In this document: piece after piece, positions 34,756 to 44,798 of the stretch
Layout of the letters: each line of letters starts with the position of its first letter
Numbering within the stretch: the first letter of the stretch is position 1
Source of the DNA: DATLGB01 sp963740765
Lineage (GTDB): Bacteria > Actinomycetota > Thermoleophilia > Solirubrobacterales > Solirubrobacteraceae
Reading direction: 5' to 3'
Assembly (NCBI GenBank): GCA_963740765.1
Contig: CAVUFN010000008.1
Coordinates: forward strand, 310,001 to 374,000
Length of the DNA: 64,000 nucleotides
Position numbers and translations under genes: made by a program
Notes under the pieces: generated by a model
What the model was told of the DNA's origin: nothing
Database searches by the model: none
What the model saw: only the letters and a program-made list of their open reading frames with translations

Positions 34756-35640
34756 ATGCCGAACTCCCGTCGCTGGCCCGATGCCGCCGTGGCCGGCTTC
34801 GCCGCCTCCATGCGTACGTTCTCCGCGCCCGCGCTGCTGGCCCTTCGCGGCCGGGTCGACCGGCGCGCGCGAGCGCCGCTCTACGTCGCGGCACTGGGGG
34901 AGCTGGCGGTCGACAAGGCGCCCATCGCGCGCCAGCGCGTCGACCTCCCGTCGAGGAGCGCCCGGCTCGTCTCCGGAGCGGCGACGGGGCACGCGCTGGC
35001 CGGTCCGGCGGGCGCGATCGCCGGCGGCGCCTCCGCGGTCGCGGGCTGCTTCGCCACCTACCGGGCACGGAAGCTGGTGGTCCGGGCGACGGGCCTCCCG
35101 GACCCGGTCGTGGCCGTGGGGGAGGACGTCGTCGCGATCTCCCTGGCTGCGCTCGCCACCCGCGACGATGCGGCGGACGGGGAGGTGCCGCCGGCCGAGG
35201 GGCGCGGCCGCGCGATCACCCGCGGCCTCGCTGCGGGTCTTGCCGGGACCGCCGCCATGACGGTCGCCCAGGGCGCCTACTACCAGCTCACCGGCGCGTC
35301 ACCGAGCTCCGCGCCGCGCCAGGTCGCCGACAAGGCGCTGCAGGCCGCCGGGCAGGGCCGGGTACCCAAGCGCCACCGCGGGCTCGCCAACACCGGGATG
35401 CACTGGGCCTACGGCACCGCCTGGGGCGTCCCGCTCGGCCTCTTCGCGCGCCAGCCCGAGGCGAGCGGGCTGGCGTTCGGCGCGGCCGTGTGGGGCGCGG
35501 GGTTGGCTCAGCTTCCGGCGCTGGGGCTGGCGCCGGCGCCGTGGAAGCAGTCGCCTCAGGCGCTGGCCACGGATGCGGGGTTCCACCTGGTCTACGGCCT
35601 CGGCGCGGCGGCGGCGTTGCGGGCGTTGTCGCCGCGTTAG
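34756..35640 (+). CDS. Membrane protein resembling DUF4126 plus a second helical region
   Basis: The 294-residue product begins at ATG 34756. Residues about 10-130 resemble DUF4126 membrane proteins, with the pattern LYVAALGELAVDKAP and glycine-rich helices. Residues about 150-290 form a second helical unit with TAAMTVAQGAYYQLTG and a later GMHWAYGTAWG, similar to YagU-type proteins. It appears to be a fusion of two small membrane domains, and function is unknown. It ends about 100 bases before the stop of convergent rpiA, with a strong hairpin between. Confidence 0.75.
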   Translation: MPNSRRWPDAAVAGFAASMRTFSAPALLALRGRVDRRARAPLYVAALGELAVDKAPIARQRVDLPSRSARLVSGAATGHALAGPAGAIAGGASAVAGCFATYRARKLVVRATGLPDPVVAVGEDVVAISLAALATRDDAADGEVPPAEGRGRAITRGLAAGLAGTAAMTVAQGAYYQLTGASPSSAPRQVADKALQAAGQGRVPKRHRGLANTGMHWAYGTAWGVPLGLFARQPEASGLAFGAAVWGAGLAQLPALGLAPAPWKQSPQALATDAGFHLVYGLGAAAALRALSPR

Positions 35641-35649
35641 CTCGTCAAC

Positions 35650-35698
35650 CGGGTGCGTCACGTTTCTTGCCGTAGAGGCAAGAAACGTGACACACCCG
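35650..35698. terminator. Long hairpin (22-bp stem, one mismatch) between convergent genes
   Basis: Arms GTCACGTTTCTTGCC and GGCAAGAAACGTGAC pair around loop GTAGA and extend outward by CGGGTG/CACCCG with a single C-A mismatch. It lies between the DUF4126-like gene and rpiA stops. The unusual AT-rich stem and length suit a bidirectional terminator or a mobile palindromic element. It lacks a T-run. Confidence 0.6.
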
Positions 35699-35744
35699 CT
35701 GGCTTTCGGCCTGAACCCCGCCGCCGCCGCCAGCGAACCGCGGG

Positions 35745-36383
35745 TCACATTCGCTCGAGCTGGTCCCCGCGCGCGATGAGCACGTCGCTCACCAGCGCCG
35801 GCGGGAACAGCCCGTGGGCGACCACGCCCGGCAGCGAGTCGAGCCACGCCGCGAGGTCGCCCGGGTCGCCGACTGCGCCCGTGTAGTCGGCGATGACGCC
35901 GCCGTCCGGGGAACGGGGGACGTCGCGTAGCGAGACGTCCCCGAGCTCACTCAGCGTCGCCGCCAGCCCGAAGGCGAGCAGCTCCACGGGGACCGGCGGG
36001 CGCAGGGCGTCGACGGGCTTGTCGGAGCCACCGATGACGACGAAGCGGTCGGCGGCCGCGGCGACGATCTTCTCGCGCGTGTGGGCCGCGCCGCCGCCCT
36101 TGACCAGCCAGCGTTCGGGGCTGACCTGGTCGGTGCCGTCGATGGCGATGTCGAGGCGGTCGAGGCCGTCGAAGGGCTCGACGGACAGCCCGAGGGCGCG
36201 AGCCTGGTCCTCCGTGGCGACGGAGGTCGCCACGCAGCGCAGATCGCGCAGGCCGCGGGCGGCGAGGGCGGGCAGGAGGTAGGCGACGGTGGAGCCGGTG
36301 CCGAGGCCGACGCACTGGCCGTGCTCGACGAGCTCGGCGGCCGCCTCGGCCGCGACGCGCTTCTCCTGCTCCACGTCACACAT
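35745..36383 (-). CDS. rpiA: Ribose-5-phosphate isomerase A
   Basis: Interconverts ribose-5-phosphate and ribulose-5-phosphate. The 212-residue product has the substrate loops GLGTGSTVAYLL, IAIDGTDQ (catalytic Asp) and VKGGGAAHTREKI (catalytic Glu/Lys region), with GGSDKPVD later. It is slightly shorter than the usual 220-230 residues. It is divergent from the cyclase gene, with starts 11 to 29 bases apart depending on the cyclase start chosen. Confidence 0.94.
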   Translation of the reverse strand: MCDVEQEKRVAAEAAAELVEHGQCVGLGTGSTVAYLLPALAARGLRDLRCVATSVATEDQARALGLSVEPFDGLDRLDIAIDGTDQVSPERWLVKGGGAAHTREKIVAAAADRFVVIGGSDKPVDALRPPVPVELLAFGLAATLSELGDVSLRDVPRSPDGGVIADYTGAVGDPGDLAAWLDSLPGVVAHGLFPPALVSDVLIARGDQLERM

Positions 36384-36394
36384 GGCTCCGGATC

Positions 36395-37954
36395 ATGCAG
36401 CATCATGTGGACATGGGTGCCACGGCCCTGCCCCGCCTCGCCACGCGCACGCTGACGGACCGGCAGCAGCTGCTGCGGCGCGTCGAGCGGCGCGCGTTGG
36501 TCTCCCAGTTCCTGGCGCACTCGATCGGCGCGCTGGACGTGTTCGTGCTCCTCTTCTTCGTGCTGCCGCCGCCCGAGTGCTGTCAGGACCTCAGCGAGAG
36601 CTGGCTGCGCAACGTCGTCGGCGGCATCGTCTCGCTGATCGTCGGCGCCGCGATCGGCTACTGGATGTCGCGGCGGGTCGGTCCGACCCGCGCGGCGTGG
36701 GCGATGGAGGGGCGCGACCCGACCCCGGAGGAGCAGGCGCGCGCCCTGCACGCGCCCAACTGGTGCTTCAAGGCCGACGCCGCGACGTGGCTTGCCGCCG
36801 TCGTCTTGTTCGCGGCCATCAACGCCACGCAGTCATGGACGCTGGCCGCCCACGTCGGCTGGACGATCTTCCTCGGCGGCATGACCACCTGCGGCATCGC
36901 CTACCTGCTGCTGGAGCGCGACTGGCGCCCGGTGACGGAGCTGGCGCTGGCGGGCGGCTCGCCCGCCCGCCCGGCCTGGCCGCGCATCGAGGGGCGCCTG
37001 GTGCTGGCGTGGCTGCTCGCGACCGGGGCGCCGGTCCTCGGCCTCATCACGCTCGGGGTCGACGCCATGGTCAACGCCCCGGACGCGGAGCGGCTCGCGC
37101 GCGGCACGCTCGTGCTCGCCCTCGTCACGCTCGTGACCAGCGCGGGTGTGACGATGGCCATCGCCCGCCAGATCTCCGCCCCGCTGACCGCGGTGCGCAA
37201 GGCGCTCGGCCGCGTCCAGGCGGGCGACCTCGCCACGTACGTCCGCGTCAGCGACGGCAGCGAGATCGGCTTCGTGCAGAGTGGCTTCAACGCCATGGTC
37301 GCGGGCCTGCGCGAGCGCGAGCGCATGCAGGACCTGTACTCGCGCCAGGTCGGAGAGGACGTCGCCCGCGCGGCGCTGGCCGACGAGCCGCGCCTGGGCG
37401 GGACCGAGCGCGAGGTCGCGGCGATGTTCGTCGACGTCATCGGCTCGACCACCATGGCCGTGGAGGCGCCGCCCGAGCGCGTGGTCGCGCGGCTGAACCG
37501 CTTCTTCGCCGTCGTCGTCGAGGTGACCGCGGCCCACGGCGGCTGGGTCAACAAGTTCGAGGGGGACGCGGCCCTGTGCGTCTTCGGCGCGCCGGCGGAG
37601 AGCGAGGATGCCGCCGGCTGCGCGCTCGCCGCCGCCCGCGAGCTGCGCTGGCGGCTGCGCCGCGACGCCCCTGAGGTGCGCGCCGCCATCGGCGTGTCGG
37701 CGGGGCCGGCGGTCGCAGGCTGGATCGGCGCCGCGCAGCGCTTCGAGTACACGGTCATCGGCGACCCGGTCAACGTCGCCTCGCGGCTGAGCGAGCTCGC
37801 CAAGCGCGAGGACGGGCGCCTGCTGGCCTCGGAGGCGATCGTGGCCCGGGCGCGTCCCGAGGAGCGCGCCCACTGGGAGCTGGGCGAGGCCGAGGTCCTG
37901 CGCGGCCGCACCACGCCGACGCAGCTGGCGCGGCCGGTATCGTCGCCCGCGTGA
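36395..37954 (+). CDS. Membrane class III adenylate/guanylate cyclase with HAMP domain
   Basis: The 519-residue product has about six membrane helices in residues 40-250, a HAMP domain (about 255-305, RQISAPLTAVRKALGRVQ) and a C-terminal class III cyclase domain. Metal-binding aspartates are D347 (FVDVIGSTT) and D391 (KFEGDAALCVFG). The FEYTVIGDPVNVASR block supplies the transition-state Asn and Arg. The layout matches the mycobacterial Rv1318c-Rv1320c group. ATP versus GTP preference is not certain. An alternative start at ATG 36413 leaves more promoter space. The stop overlaps the sulfotransferase start by 4 bases. Confidence 0.9.
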   Translation: MQHHVDMGATALPRLATRTLTDRQQLLRRVERRALVSQFLAHSIGALDVFVLLFFVLPPPECCQDLSESWLRNVVGGIVSLIVGAAIGYWMSRRVGPTRAAWAMEGRDPTPEEQARALHAPNWCFKADAATWLAAVVLFAAINATQSWTLAAHVGWTIFLGGMTTCGIAYLLLERDWRPVTELALAGGSPARPAWPRIEGRLVLAWLLATGAPVLGLITLGVDAMVNAPDAERLARGTLVLALVTLVTSAGVTMAIARQISAPLTAVRKALGRVQAGDLATYVRVSDGSEIGFVQSGFNAMVAGLRERERMQDLYSRQVGEDVARAALADEPRLGGTEREVAAMFVDVIGSTTMAVEAPPERVVARLNRFFAVVVEVTAAHGGWVNKFEGDAALCVFGAPAESEDAAGCALAAARELRWRLRRDAPEVRAAIGVSAGPAVAGWIGAAQRFEYTVIGDPVNVASRLSELAKREDGRLLASEAIVARARPEERAHWELGEAEVLRGRTTPTQLARPVSSPA

Positions 37955-38826
37955 ACGCAAAGGAGCGGATCAACGCCCTGCTCAAGCGGCGCGGCTACAT
38001 GCTCCAGCGCGTCCCCGTGGCCGCGACGCCGAAGGCACCGCCCAAGCCGAAGCCCTATCGCAAGACGACCCCGCGGCTGCTCAAGGAGCCTGCCTTCGTG
38101 CTCTCCACGGTCCGCAGCGGCTCGACGCTGCTGCGGATGCTGCTCGACTCGCACTCCCAGATCCACTCGCCCCACGAGATGCACCTCCGCTCGATCGACG
38201 TCAACGTCAAGGGCAAGTACGGCGACAAGGCGCTGGCCGAGGTCAAGCTCGACCGCGACGAGCTCAACCACGTGCTGTGGGACTGGTACCTGCACCGCGA
38301 GCTGGCCACCACGGGCAAGCGCCTGCTCGTCAACAAGACGCCCAACGACGTCTTCATCGCCGACCAGATCCAGGCCTGCTGGCCCGACGCGCGCTTCATC
38401 TTCCTGCTGCGCCACCCGCTCGCGGTCGCCCGCTCACGCGCGAAGCTGCGCCCGCAGGACGCCGACGACGTCAACGTCGGCCGGGTGCTCAAGTACGCCG
38501 AGGCGGTGGAGGCCGCCCGCGGGCAGTACCCGGGCCACACGATCCGCTACGAGGACCTCACCGCCGACCCGCGGGGCGAGCTGACCGAGCTCTGCGGCTT
38601 CCTCGGCGTCGAGTTCGAGCCGACGATGCTCGAGTACGGCAAGTTCTCCGCCGGGCGCTTCAAGGCCGGCCTGGGCGACTGGAAGGACCAGATCCGCACG
38701 GGCGAGGTCCAACCCCCCAAGCCGTTGCCCACCGCCGACGAGGTGCCCGAGGCACTGCGCCCCATCGCGACCAAGTGGGGATACCTAGAACCGGTCGGGG
38801 CCGAACTCGAAGGAGCGGAAGGCTGA
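37951..38826 (+). CDS. Sulfotransferase (PAPS-dependent)
   Basis: Transfers sulfate from PAPS to a sugar, lipid or other acceptor. The 291-residue product has the 5'-phosphosulfate loop STVRSGSTLL (about residues 52-61) and the 3'-phosphate block FIFLLRHPLAVARSRAK (about 149-165). The start GTG 37951 overlaps the cyclase stop. It opens the surface-polymer region, so a glycan acceptor is likely but not shown. The 3' end overlaps the convergent gene by 42 bases. Confidence 0.9.
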   Translation: MNAKERINALLKRRGYMLQRVPVAATPKAPPKPKPYRKTTPRLLKEPAFVLSTVRSGSTLLRMLLDSHSQIHSPHEMHLRSIDVNVKGKYGDKALAEVKLDRDELNHVLWDWYLHRELATTGKRLLVNKTPNDVFIADQIQACWPDARFIFLLRHPLAVARSRAKLRPQDADDVNVGRVLKYAEAVEAARGQYPGHTIRYEDLTADPRGELTELCGFLGVEFEPTMLEYGKFSAGRFKAGLGDWKDQIRTGEVQPPKPLPTADEVPEALRPIATKWGYLEPVGAELEGAEG

Positions 38827-39375
38827 GCGCATCGCCTTCGCCGCCTTGCGCAGGCGGCGAGGCTGACGGCCCGGAAGCTTGGTCAGCCGGTAGGAGAGGA
38901 TCACGCCCTCGCGCGGCTGCTCGGAGTCGAAGGGGACCACGAGCAGGTCGGTGCCCTCGCCGATCCCCGCCGGCGTCTTGAACGTGAAGCCGACCTCGTA
39001 GCCCGGCGCGGTGTGCACCCGCGCGCGGGTGTCGACGATCTGCTCGAAGCCGCGGTAGCGCTGCGCCAGCGCCCGCGCGCGGGCGTCGGCGAACACCGGG
39101 AGCAGGCCGGCGACGTCTCCGCGGTAGGCGGGGAGGTGCATGCGGCGCACGGTCGTCGTGGTGAGCAGCGGCCCGCGCTTGGCGCGCAGGCGCAGCAGCT
39201 CGCCCGGCCGTGGCTCGACCGAGCGGATGATCGGGTCCTTGTAGAGGACGTTGAAGACCGGCTTGCCGCGGTGCACGACCTGGGTGTTGCCGTCGAACGG
39301 GTCCCGGACGAAGGCGAACCAGACCACGACGCCGACGACGCTGACCACGCCGGCGATGATCGCCCGACGTCTCAA
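38785..39375 (-). CDS. Membrane-anchored protein of unknown function
   Basis: The 196-residue product begins at TTG 39375 (MRRRAIIAGVVSVVG), overlapping the upstream ligase-like gene (TTGA). One N-terminal helix (about residues 5-22) anchors an external domain with strands GYEVGFTFKTP and LLVVPFDSEQ, resembling PsbP/DUF1795-type folds by eye. Its last 14 codons lie over the sulfotransferase 3' end and its C-terminus encodes a basic stretch rich in Arg and Lys. A role in glycan attachment or export is inferred only from position. Confidence 0.7.
   Translation of the reverse strand: MRRRAIIAGVVSVVGVVVWFAFVRDPFDGNTQVVHRGKPVFNVLYKDPIIRSVEPRPGELLRLRAKRGPLLTTTTVRRMHLPAYRGDVAGLLPVFADARARALAQRYRGFEQIVDTRARVHTAPGYEVGFTFKTPAGIGEGTDLLVVPFDSEQPREGVILSYRLTKLPGRQPRRLRKAAKAMRSAFRSFEFGPDRF
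38838..38860 (+). terminator. Hairpin after the sulfotransferase gene, inside the opposing gene
   Basis: TCGCCGCCT and AGGCGGCGA form a perfect 9-bp stem with loop TGCGC, starting 12 bases after the sulfotransferase stop. It lies within the coding C-terminus of the convergent gene. No T-run follows. Confidence 0.45.
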
Positions 39376-40844
39376 GCGAGGACCGCCTCCTCCTCGGAGA
39401 CGGGTGCGTCGCGGCGCAACCCGCCGGCCGCGGCCAGCAGCGCCCACGTCAGCGGGTCCTCGAGGAAGGCGGCGTAGACGAGCGTGTGCAGGAACAGCGC
39501 ACAGAAGGCGGCGGCCACGGCGGCGCGGGGGAGGGACCGGGCCGCGCCGCGCACCACCAGGCTCAGCGCGGTCACGACGAGCAGCAGGTAGGCGAGCAGG
39601 CCGATCACGCCCTGCTCGGCGGCCACGGTGATCGGGATGGTGTGCGACTCGGCGGGGGAGCGCTCGGACAGCAGGTTCTCGCGGTCGCGGTAGCGCTCGG
39701 CGAAGGACCCCGACCCGAACCCGTAGACCGGCCGGTCGGCGAACATCCGCGCCCCGCCCTTCACGAGTTCGGCGCGACCGCTGGTCGCCTTGTCGATGGC
39801 GTCGAAGGACCGGTCCTCGAGCCCGAGCGCGCCCGGCGACGCGAGCCCGACGGCGAGCACCGCGACCGCCAGCGCGCTGACCGTCAGCACCACGGGGCGG
39901 GCGCGCCAGCGCAGCGCGGCCAGGACGGCGAGGCCGACGGCCAGCGCGGCGAAGCTCGACTCGCTCAGCGAGGGGACGAGGCCCAGCCACAGCAGCGTCA
40001 GCACGCCGGCGGACGCGAGCAGGATCCTCCGGTGCGGGGTCCACAGCATCAGCGCCGCCACCAGCACCATGGTCAGCGCCAGGAAGCGCCCGTAGATGTT
40101 CGGGTCGAAGAACAGGCTGTTGACGCGGAAGTACGGCTTGAGCTCGTTGGCGGTGAGGACCTTCTCGTTGGCGAGGAGCAGGTGCCGCGTCGCGAACTCC
40201 GCGATCCCGACCGCCACGCAGATCAGCGCGAGCCCGACGGTCAGGCCCGTCGCGATCCGCACCAGCCGCGGGGTCCAGGCGAGGTCGAGCAGCAGCCGGA
40301 AGAGCAGCGCGAACGGGACGTAGAAGAAGCAGATGTCCTTGACCGCGGCCTCGACGTCGGTCGAGTAGATCGACTGAGCCGCGTAGAGGACGATCACGCC
40401 CGCCAGCATTCGCTCCAGCGTCCGCATCCGCGCCGAGCGTGGCTCGGGCTCCACGGGCCGCACCCGCGCGCAGCGCGCCGCAACCCCGCAGGCGATCACC
40501 GCATACAGCGGCAGCAGCAGGTTGGCGGTGTCACCGCCGAGGTCGATCGGGATCCGGATCGGCAGCGTCGCGAAGGCGAACACGAGCACGAGCGAGGGCC
40601 GGCGCCGGAACAGCCAGGCGCCGGCGGCGAGGCCGGCGGCACCGGCGACCACGGCCGCCCCCGCGAGCGCCAGGCGGCCGTCGAGGGCGTCGGAGAGCTC
40701 GTCGCCGAGCACGGAGACCAGCGCCAAGCCGGCGAGGACGATCGCCGCGACCATCAGGGGCGCGCGCCGCCGGGCGTCGGAGATGACGAGCACGAGCGCC
40801 GCCGCCACGGTGGAGGCGAGCGCCAGCAGGGCCGAGAGGACCAT
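39372..40844 (-). CDS. O-antigen ligase-like membrane protein (WaaL/Wzy-type)
   Basis: The 490-residue product has about 12 membrane helices and the large periplasmic loop typical of O-antigen ligases/polymerases (GARMFADRPVYGFGSGSFAERY, with the following SERSPAESHTIPITVAAEQG). Such enzymes join lipid-linked glycan to an acceptor or polymerise it. ATG 40844 replaces a longer frame that would begin in the divergent gene. It is divergent from the ArnT-like gene with 46 bases between starts. Confidence 0.88.
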   Translation of the reverse strand: MVLSALLALASTVAAALVLVISDARRRAPLMVAAIVLAGLALVSVLGDELSDALDGRLALAGAAVVAGAAGLAAGAWLFRRRPSLVLVFAFATLPIRIPIDLGGDTANLLLPLYAVIACGVAARCARVRPVEPEPRSARMRTLERMLAGVIVLYAAQSIYSTDVEAAVKDICFFYVPFALLFRLLLDLAWTPRLVRIATGLTVGLALICVAVGIAEFATRHLLLANEKVLTANELKPYFRVNSLFFDPNIYGRFLALTMVLVAALMLWTPHRRILLASAGVLTLLWLGLVPSLSESSFAALAVGLAVLAALRWRARPVVLTVSALAVAVLAVGLASPGALGLEDRSFDAIDKATSGRAELVKGGARMFADRPVYGFGSGSFAERYRDRENLLSERSPAESHTIPITVAAEQGVIGLLAYLLLVVTALSLVVRGAARSLPRAAVAAAFCALFLHTLVYAAFLEDPLTWALLAAAGGLRRDAPVSEEEAVLA

Positions 40845-40890
40845 CGCGCAACAATCTATGGCGGCGCCCGGCGCTACCGTCCGCCGCGCC

Positions 40891-42290
40891 GTGAAACGCC
40901 TCCTCGCTCCCGCGGCGACCATGCTGAGCGTCGCCGTGGCGTTGCGGGTCGCCTTCGACGCCTCGTATCTCAATTACGACGCCCGCTACGCCCTGCTGTG
41001 GGCGCGCGACGTCACCCGCGGGCTCACCCCGGACTACGAGGCTCCGTTCGCCCCGACGCCCCACCCGCTCTCGACGGCCTGGAGCGTCCTCGGGGTCGCC
41101 TTCGGCGACTGGGTGATCGTCTGGGGGACGCTGCTGGCGTTCGGCCTGGTCGTGTACCTGGCGTACCGGCTCGGGGCCGAGCTCTTCTCACCGGCCGTCG
41201 GCGCTGTCACCGCGCTCGTCGTCCTGACGCGGCCCGCGTTCCTGCGCGATGCGCTGCTCGGTTACCAGGACGTCCCCTTCGCGTGCCTGATCGTCGGCGC
41301 GGCGCTGCTGGAGGCGCAGAGGCCGCGCCGCGGGGTCCCGGTGCTCGTCCTGCTGGCCATCGCCGGCCTGCTGCGCCCCGAGGCGTGGGTGCTCGGCGGC
41401 CTGTACTGGCTCTACCTCGCCTGGAACGCCCCGTGGCGGGAGCGCCTCCGGCTCGCGCCGCTGGTCGTCGCCGCCCCGCTCGTCTGGGCCGTGATGGACC
41501 TGATCGTGACCGGCGACGCGCTGCACTCGCTGCACGGGACCTCCGACCTCGCCGAGCAGGTCGGCCGCCGCCGCGACGTCGCCGACGCGCCGTACTGGAC
41601 CGTCCAGTACTTCGCCTACACGCTGCGCCAGCCGCTCGGGGTCGGGATGCCGATCGGCCTCGCCTTCGCGATCATCCACCGCGACCGCTTCGGCCGCGCC
41701 GCCTCCCTGCTGCTCTCGATCGCCGGGTCGATGGTCGTGGTCTTCGCGGTGAACCCGATCTTCGGCCTGCCCCTGATCGGCCGCTACGTGCGCACGCCCT
41801 CGATCCTGATCGCGGTCTTCTTCGGCGTCGCCCTGGCCGGATGGGCGCTGCTGGAGGACGGTCGTGAGAAGCGCATCTGGCAGGGTCTCGCCGTCCTCAC
41901 CGCGGTCGTGTTCTGCATCTTCATCCCGCAGAACGTCAACCAGATCGGCTACCAGCGCGAGGTCTTCCACCGCAACAGCAAGATCTACGCGGACCTGCAG
42001 AAGACCGGTGAGGCGCCCGCGGTGCGCCGCCTCGTCGAGCGCTGCGGCCCGATCTTCGCCGCCGACCACCGCCCCATGGCGCACCTGCGCTGGTGGCTCG
42101 ACACCGATCCGGGCAGCGTCGACACCGTCGAGGGCCGCCGGGACAAGCGCGTGCCCCTGTTGCTCGTCCCCAAGCCGAACACGCGCAACGAGCTCTTCTT
42201 CCGGGAGAACTTCCCGAAGCTCCGACCCGGCGCGACTGCCGACAGCGTCTACGACAACCGCTCCTGGCGGCTGTACGCCAACGGCTGCGC

Positions 42291-42294
<4 letters not shown>
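40891..42294 (+). CDS. Polyprenyl-phosphate-sugar-dependent glycosyltransferase (ArnT/PMT-like, GT-C fold)
   Basis: The 467-residue product begins at GTG 40891, with ATG 40858 a longer alternative. It has about 10-11 helices and the early loop NYDARYALLWARD, where an acidic residue after helix 1 suits a GT-C mannosyl- or arabinosyltransferase using a polyprenyl-phosphate donor. The C-terminal 120 residues form a soluble external domain. It is convergent with the ABC ATPase, overlapping by 4 bases. The likely task is adding sugars to the exported polymer or a protein. Confidence 0.82.
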
Positions 42295-43068
<774 letters not shown>

Positions 43069-43091
<23 letters not shown>

Positions 43092-43944
43092 GCTCCCGCG
43101 ACATGAAGAAGAGGGCGCCGACGATCAGCGCGCCGACCGACCACGCGGATGCGACGAGCATGTTGTGCAGGCCGGGCGACTGGCCGAAGTGCAGGACCTC
43201 GTCCCAGGCCGAGAGCATCCGCCCGATCGGGTTGATGTCGACGAGGATCTGGTAGCGATCGGGGACGCGCGAGGCGAAGTACAGGACGGGCGCCGAGTAC
43301 AGCATCACCCGCAGCAGGTAGGGCAGGAAGCTCGACAGGTCGCGGAAGTACACCTGGACCGCGGCCACCAGCAGCGTGAGGCCGAACGCGAGCATCAGCA
43401 TCTCGACCAGCAGGGGGATCACCCACAGCGTGTGGACGTTGAACGGCAGCCCCGACGCGATGTGGATCGGCACGTAGACGACGACGGTCGGGATGAAGCG
43501 CTTGACGGCCAGGATGACCGAGCTGAGGGGCAGCAGCATGCGCGGGAAGGCGCTATTGAGGATCAGCTTGCCGCCGCGCACGACCGACTTGACGCCGTCC
43601 CGGATCGACCCCGAGATCAGGTAGTAGGCGAAGATGCACGCGGTCAGGTGCGCGAAGAAGTCCGGCGGGCGGCGGCCGCCGCGGACGATGTCGATGAGGA
43701 TGAAGTAGACGCCCGCCAGCAGCAGCGGGTTGAGCACCATCCAGATGACGCCGAACAGCGTCTGGGACTGCTGGGCGCGCAGCTTCGTGCGCGAAAGCTC
43801 GACGGCGAACTCACGGCGGCGCCACACCTCGCGCAGGTACTGCCCGACGGGCGGGAGGCCGACGGTGTGCGGCTCGTAGACGTGCCGTTCGCGTGCCCAC
43901 TCGTTGGTGGTGTGGTGCGGGGGAGGAGGGGTGGTCGTCGTCAC
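43069..43944 (-). CDS. ABC-2 type permease for polysaccharide/teichoic acid export (TagG/Wzm-like)
   Basis: The 291-residue integral membrane protein has six helices and the family opening LREVWRRREFAVELSRTKLRAQQ. LFGVIWMVLNPLLLAGVYFI forms helix 1, and a short cytoplasmic N-terminal tail is rich in Thr and Pro. The start GTG 43944 overlaps the glycosyltransferase stop (GTGA). Together with the ATPase it should export a lipid-linked glycan. Confidence 0.92.
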
Positions 43945-44798
43945 AGGATGGGGGGGCGGCCGGCGCGCGTCATGCGCCACAGGGTCGAGGCCTTGAGCGG
44001 GCGCCGCGGCCCGGCGGGCTCGCGCAGTCCGTCACGGTAGCCGCGCAGGGCCTGCCCGAACGCCCCCGGATTCTGCCGGAAGCGGGGGACGGAGCGCGCC
44101 ACGAAGCCGAGCACGTAGAGCGCGCCGAGCGGCGCGGGCAGGTGGCGGCGCGCCAGCCACACGCGGTTGCGGGCGCCGTAGTAGAAGGAGTAGTGGTGCG
44201 GCGGCGCGCCGGTGACGGGGTGCAGGGCGGCGATGTCGCCCGCGTAGCGGATCGCGTAGCCGGCGTCCATGACCCGCCAGCCGAGGTCGACGCCCTCGTG
44301 CACGAAGCGGAACGCCGCCGGCCAGCCGCCGACCGCCTCGAAGACGCTGCGCCGGATGGCGACCGCGCCCTCCCAGACGACGGTGATGTCGCTCGACCGC
44401 GTGCGGTCGCCGACGCGCAGCCGCGGGACCCAGTCGCGTAGGGGAGGCGGGCCGTCGTTTCTCGGATCCACCCGGAGTTGGACCATCCCGACGCGCGGGT
44501 CCTCGAAGATCGCGGTCACGCGCGCGAGGGCGTCGTCGCCGGCCAGCGCGGCGTCGTCGTCGAGGAAGAAGAGCAGGCCGCCCGCGACGTGGGGGACGCC
44601 GGCGTTGCGCCCGGCCGGGATGCCCTCGTCGACCTCGACGTGCACGCCGCGGACGCCGTCGGGAAGGCCGGTCGGGTCCCAGCCGTTGCCGACCACGACG
44701 ATGTCGGTCTCGACGCCCGTCTGGCGCTGCAGCGACGCCAGCGCCAGCGCCAGGTCGTCCGGCTTGTTGCCGGTGGTGAGGAGCACGCAGCCGATCAT
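43941..44798 (-). CDS. Family 2 glycosyltransferase
   Basis: The 285-residue product has the GT-A fold: MIGCVLLTTGNKPDDLALAL, then LFFLDDDAALAGDD (DxD), GMVQLRVDP, and WEGAVAIRRSVFEAVGGWP with the acceptor-side motif. Rhamnosyltransferase-like features are visible, but the donor sugar is not predictable. ATG 44798 overlaps the CDP-alcohol phosphatidyltransferase stop. Confidence 0.9.
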   Translation of the reverse strand: MIGCVLLTTGNKPDDLALALASLQRQTGVETDIVVVGNGWDPTGLPDGVRGVHVEVDEGIPAGRNAGVPHVAGGLLFFLDDDAALAGDDALARVTAIFEDPRVGMVQLRVDPRNDGPPPLRDWVPRLRVGDRTRSSDITVVWEGAVAIRRSVFEAVGGWPAAFRFVHEGVDLGWRVMDAGYAIRYAGDIAALHPVTGAPPHHYSFYYGARNRVWLARRHLPAPLGALYVLGFVARSVPRFRQNPGAFGQALRGYRDGLREPAGPRRPLKASTLWRMTRAGRPPIL

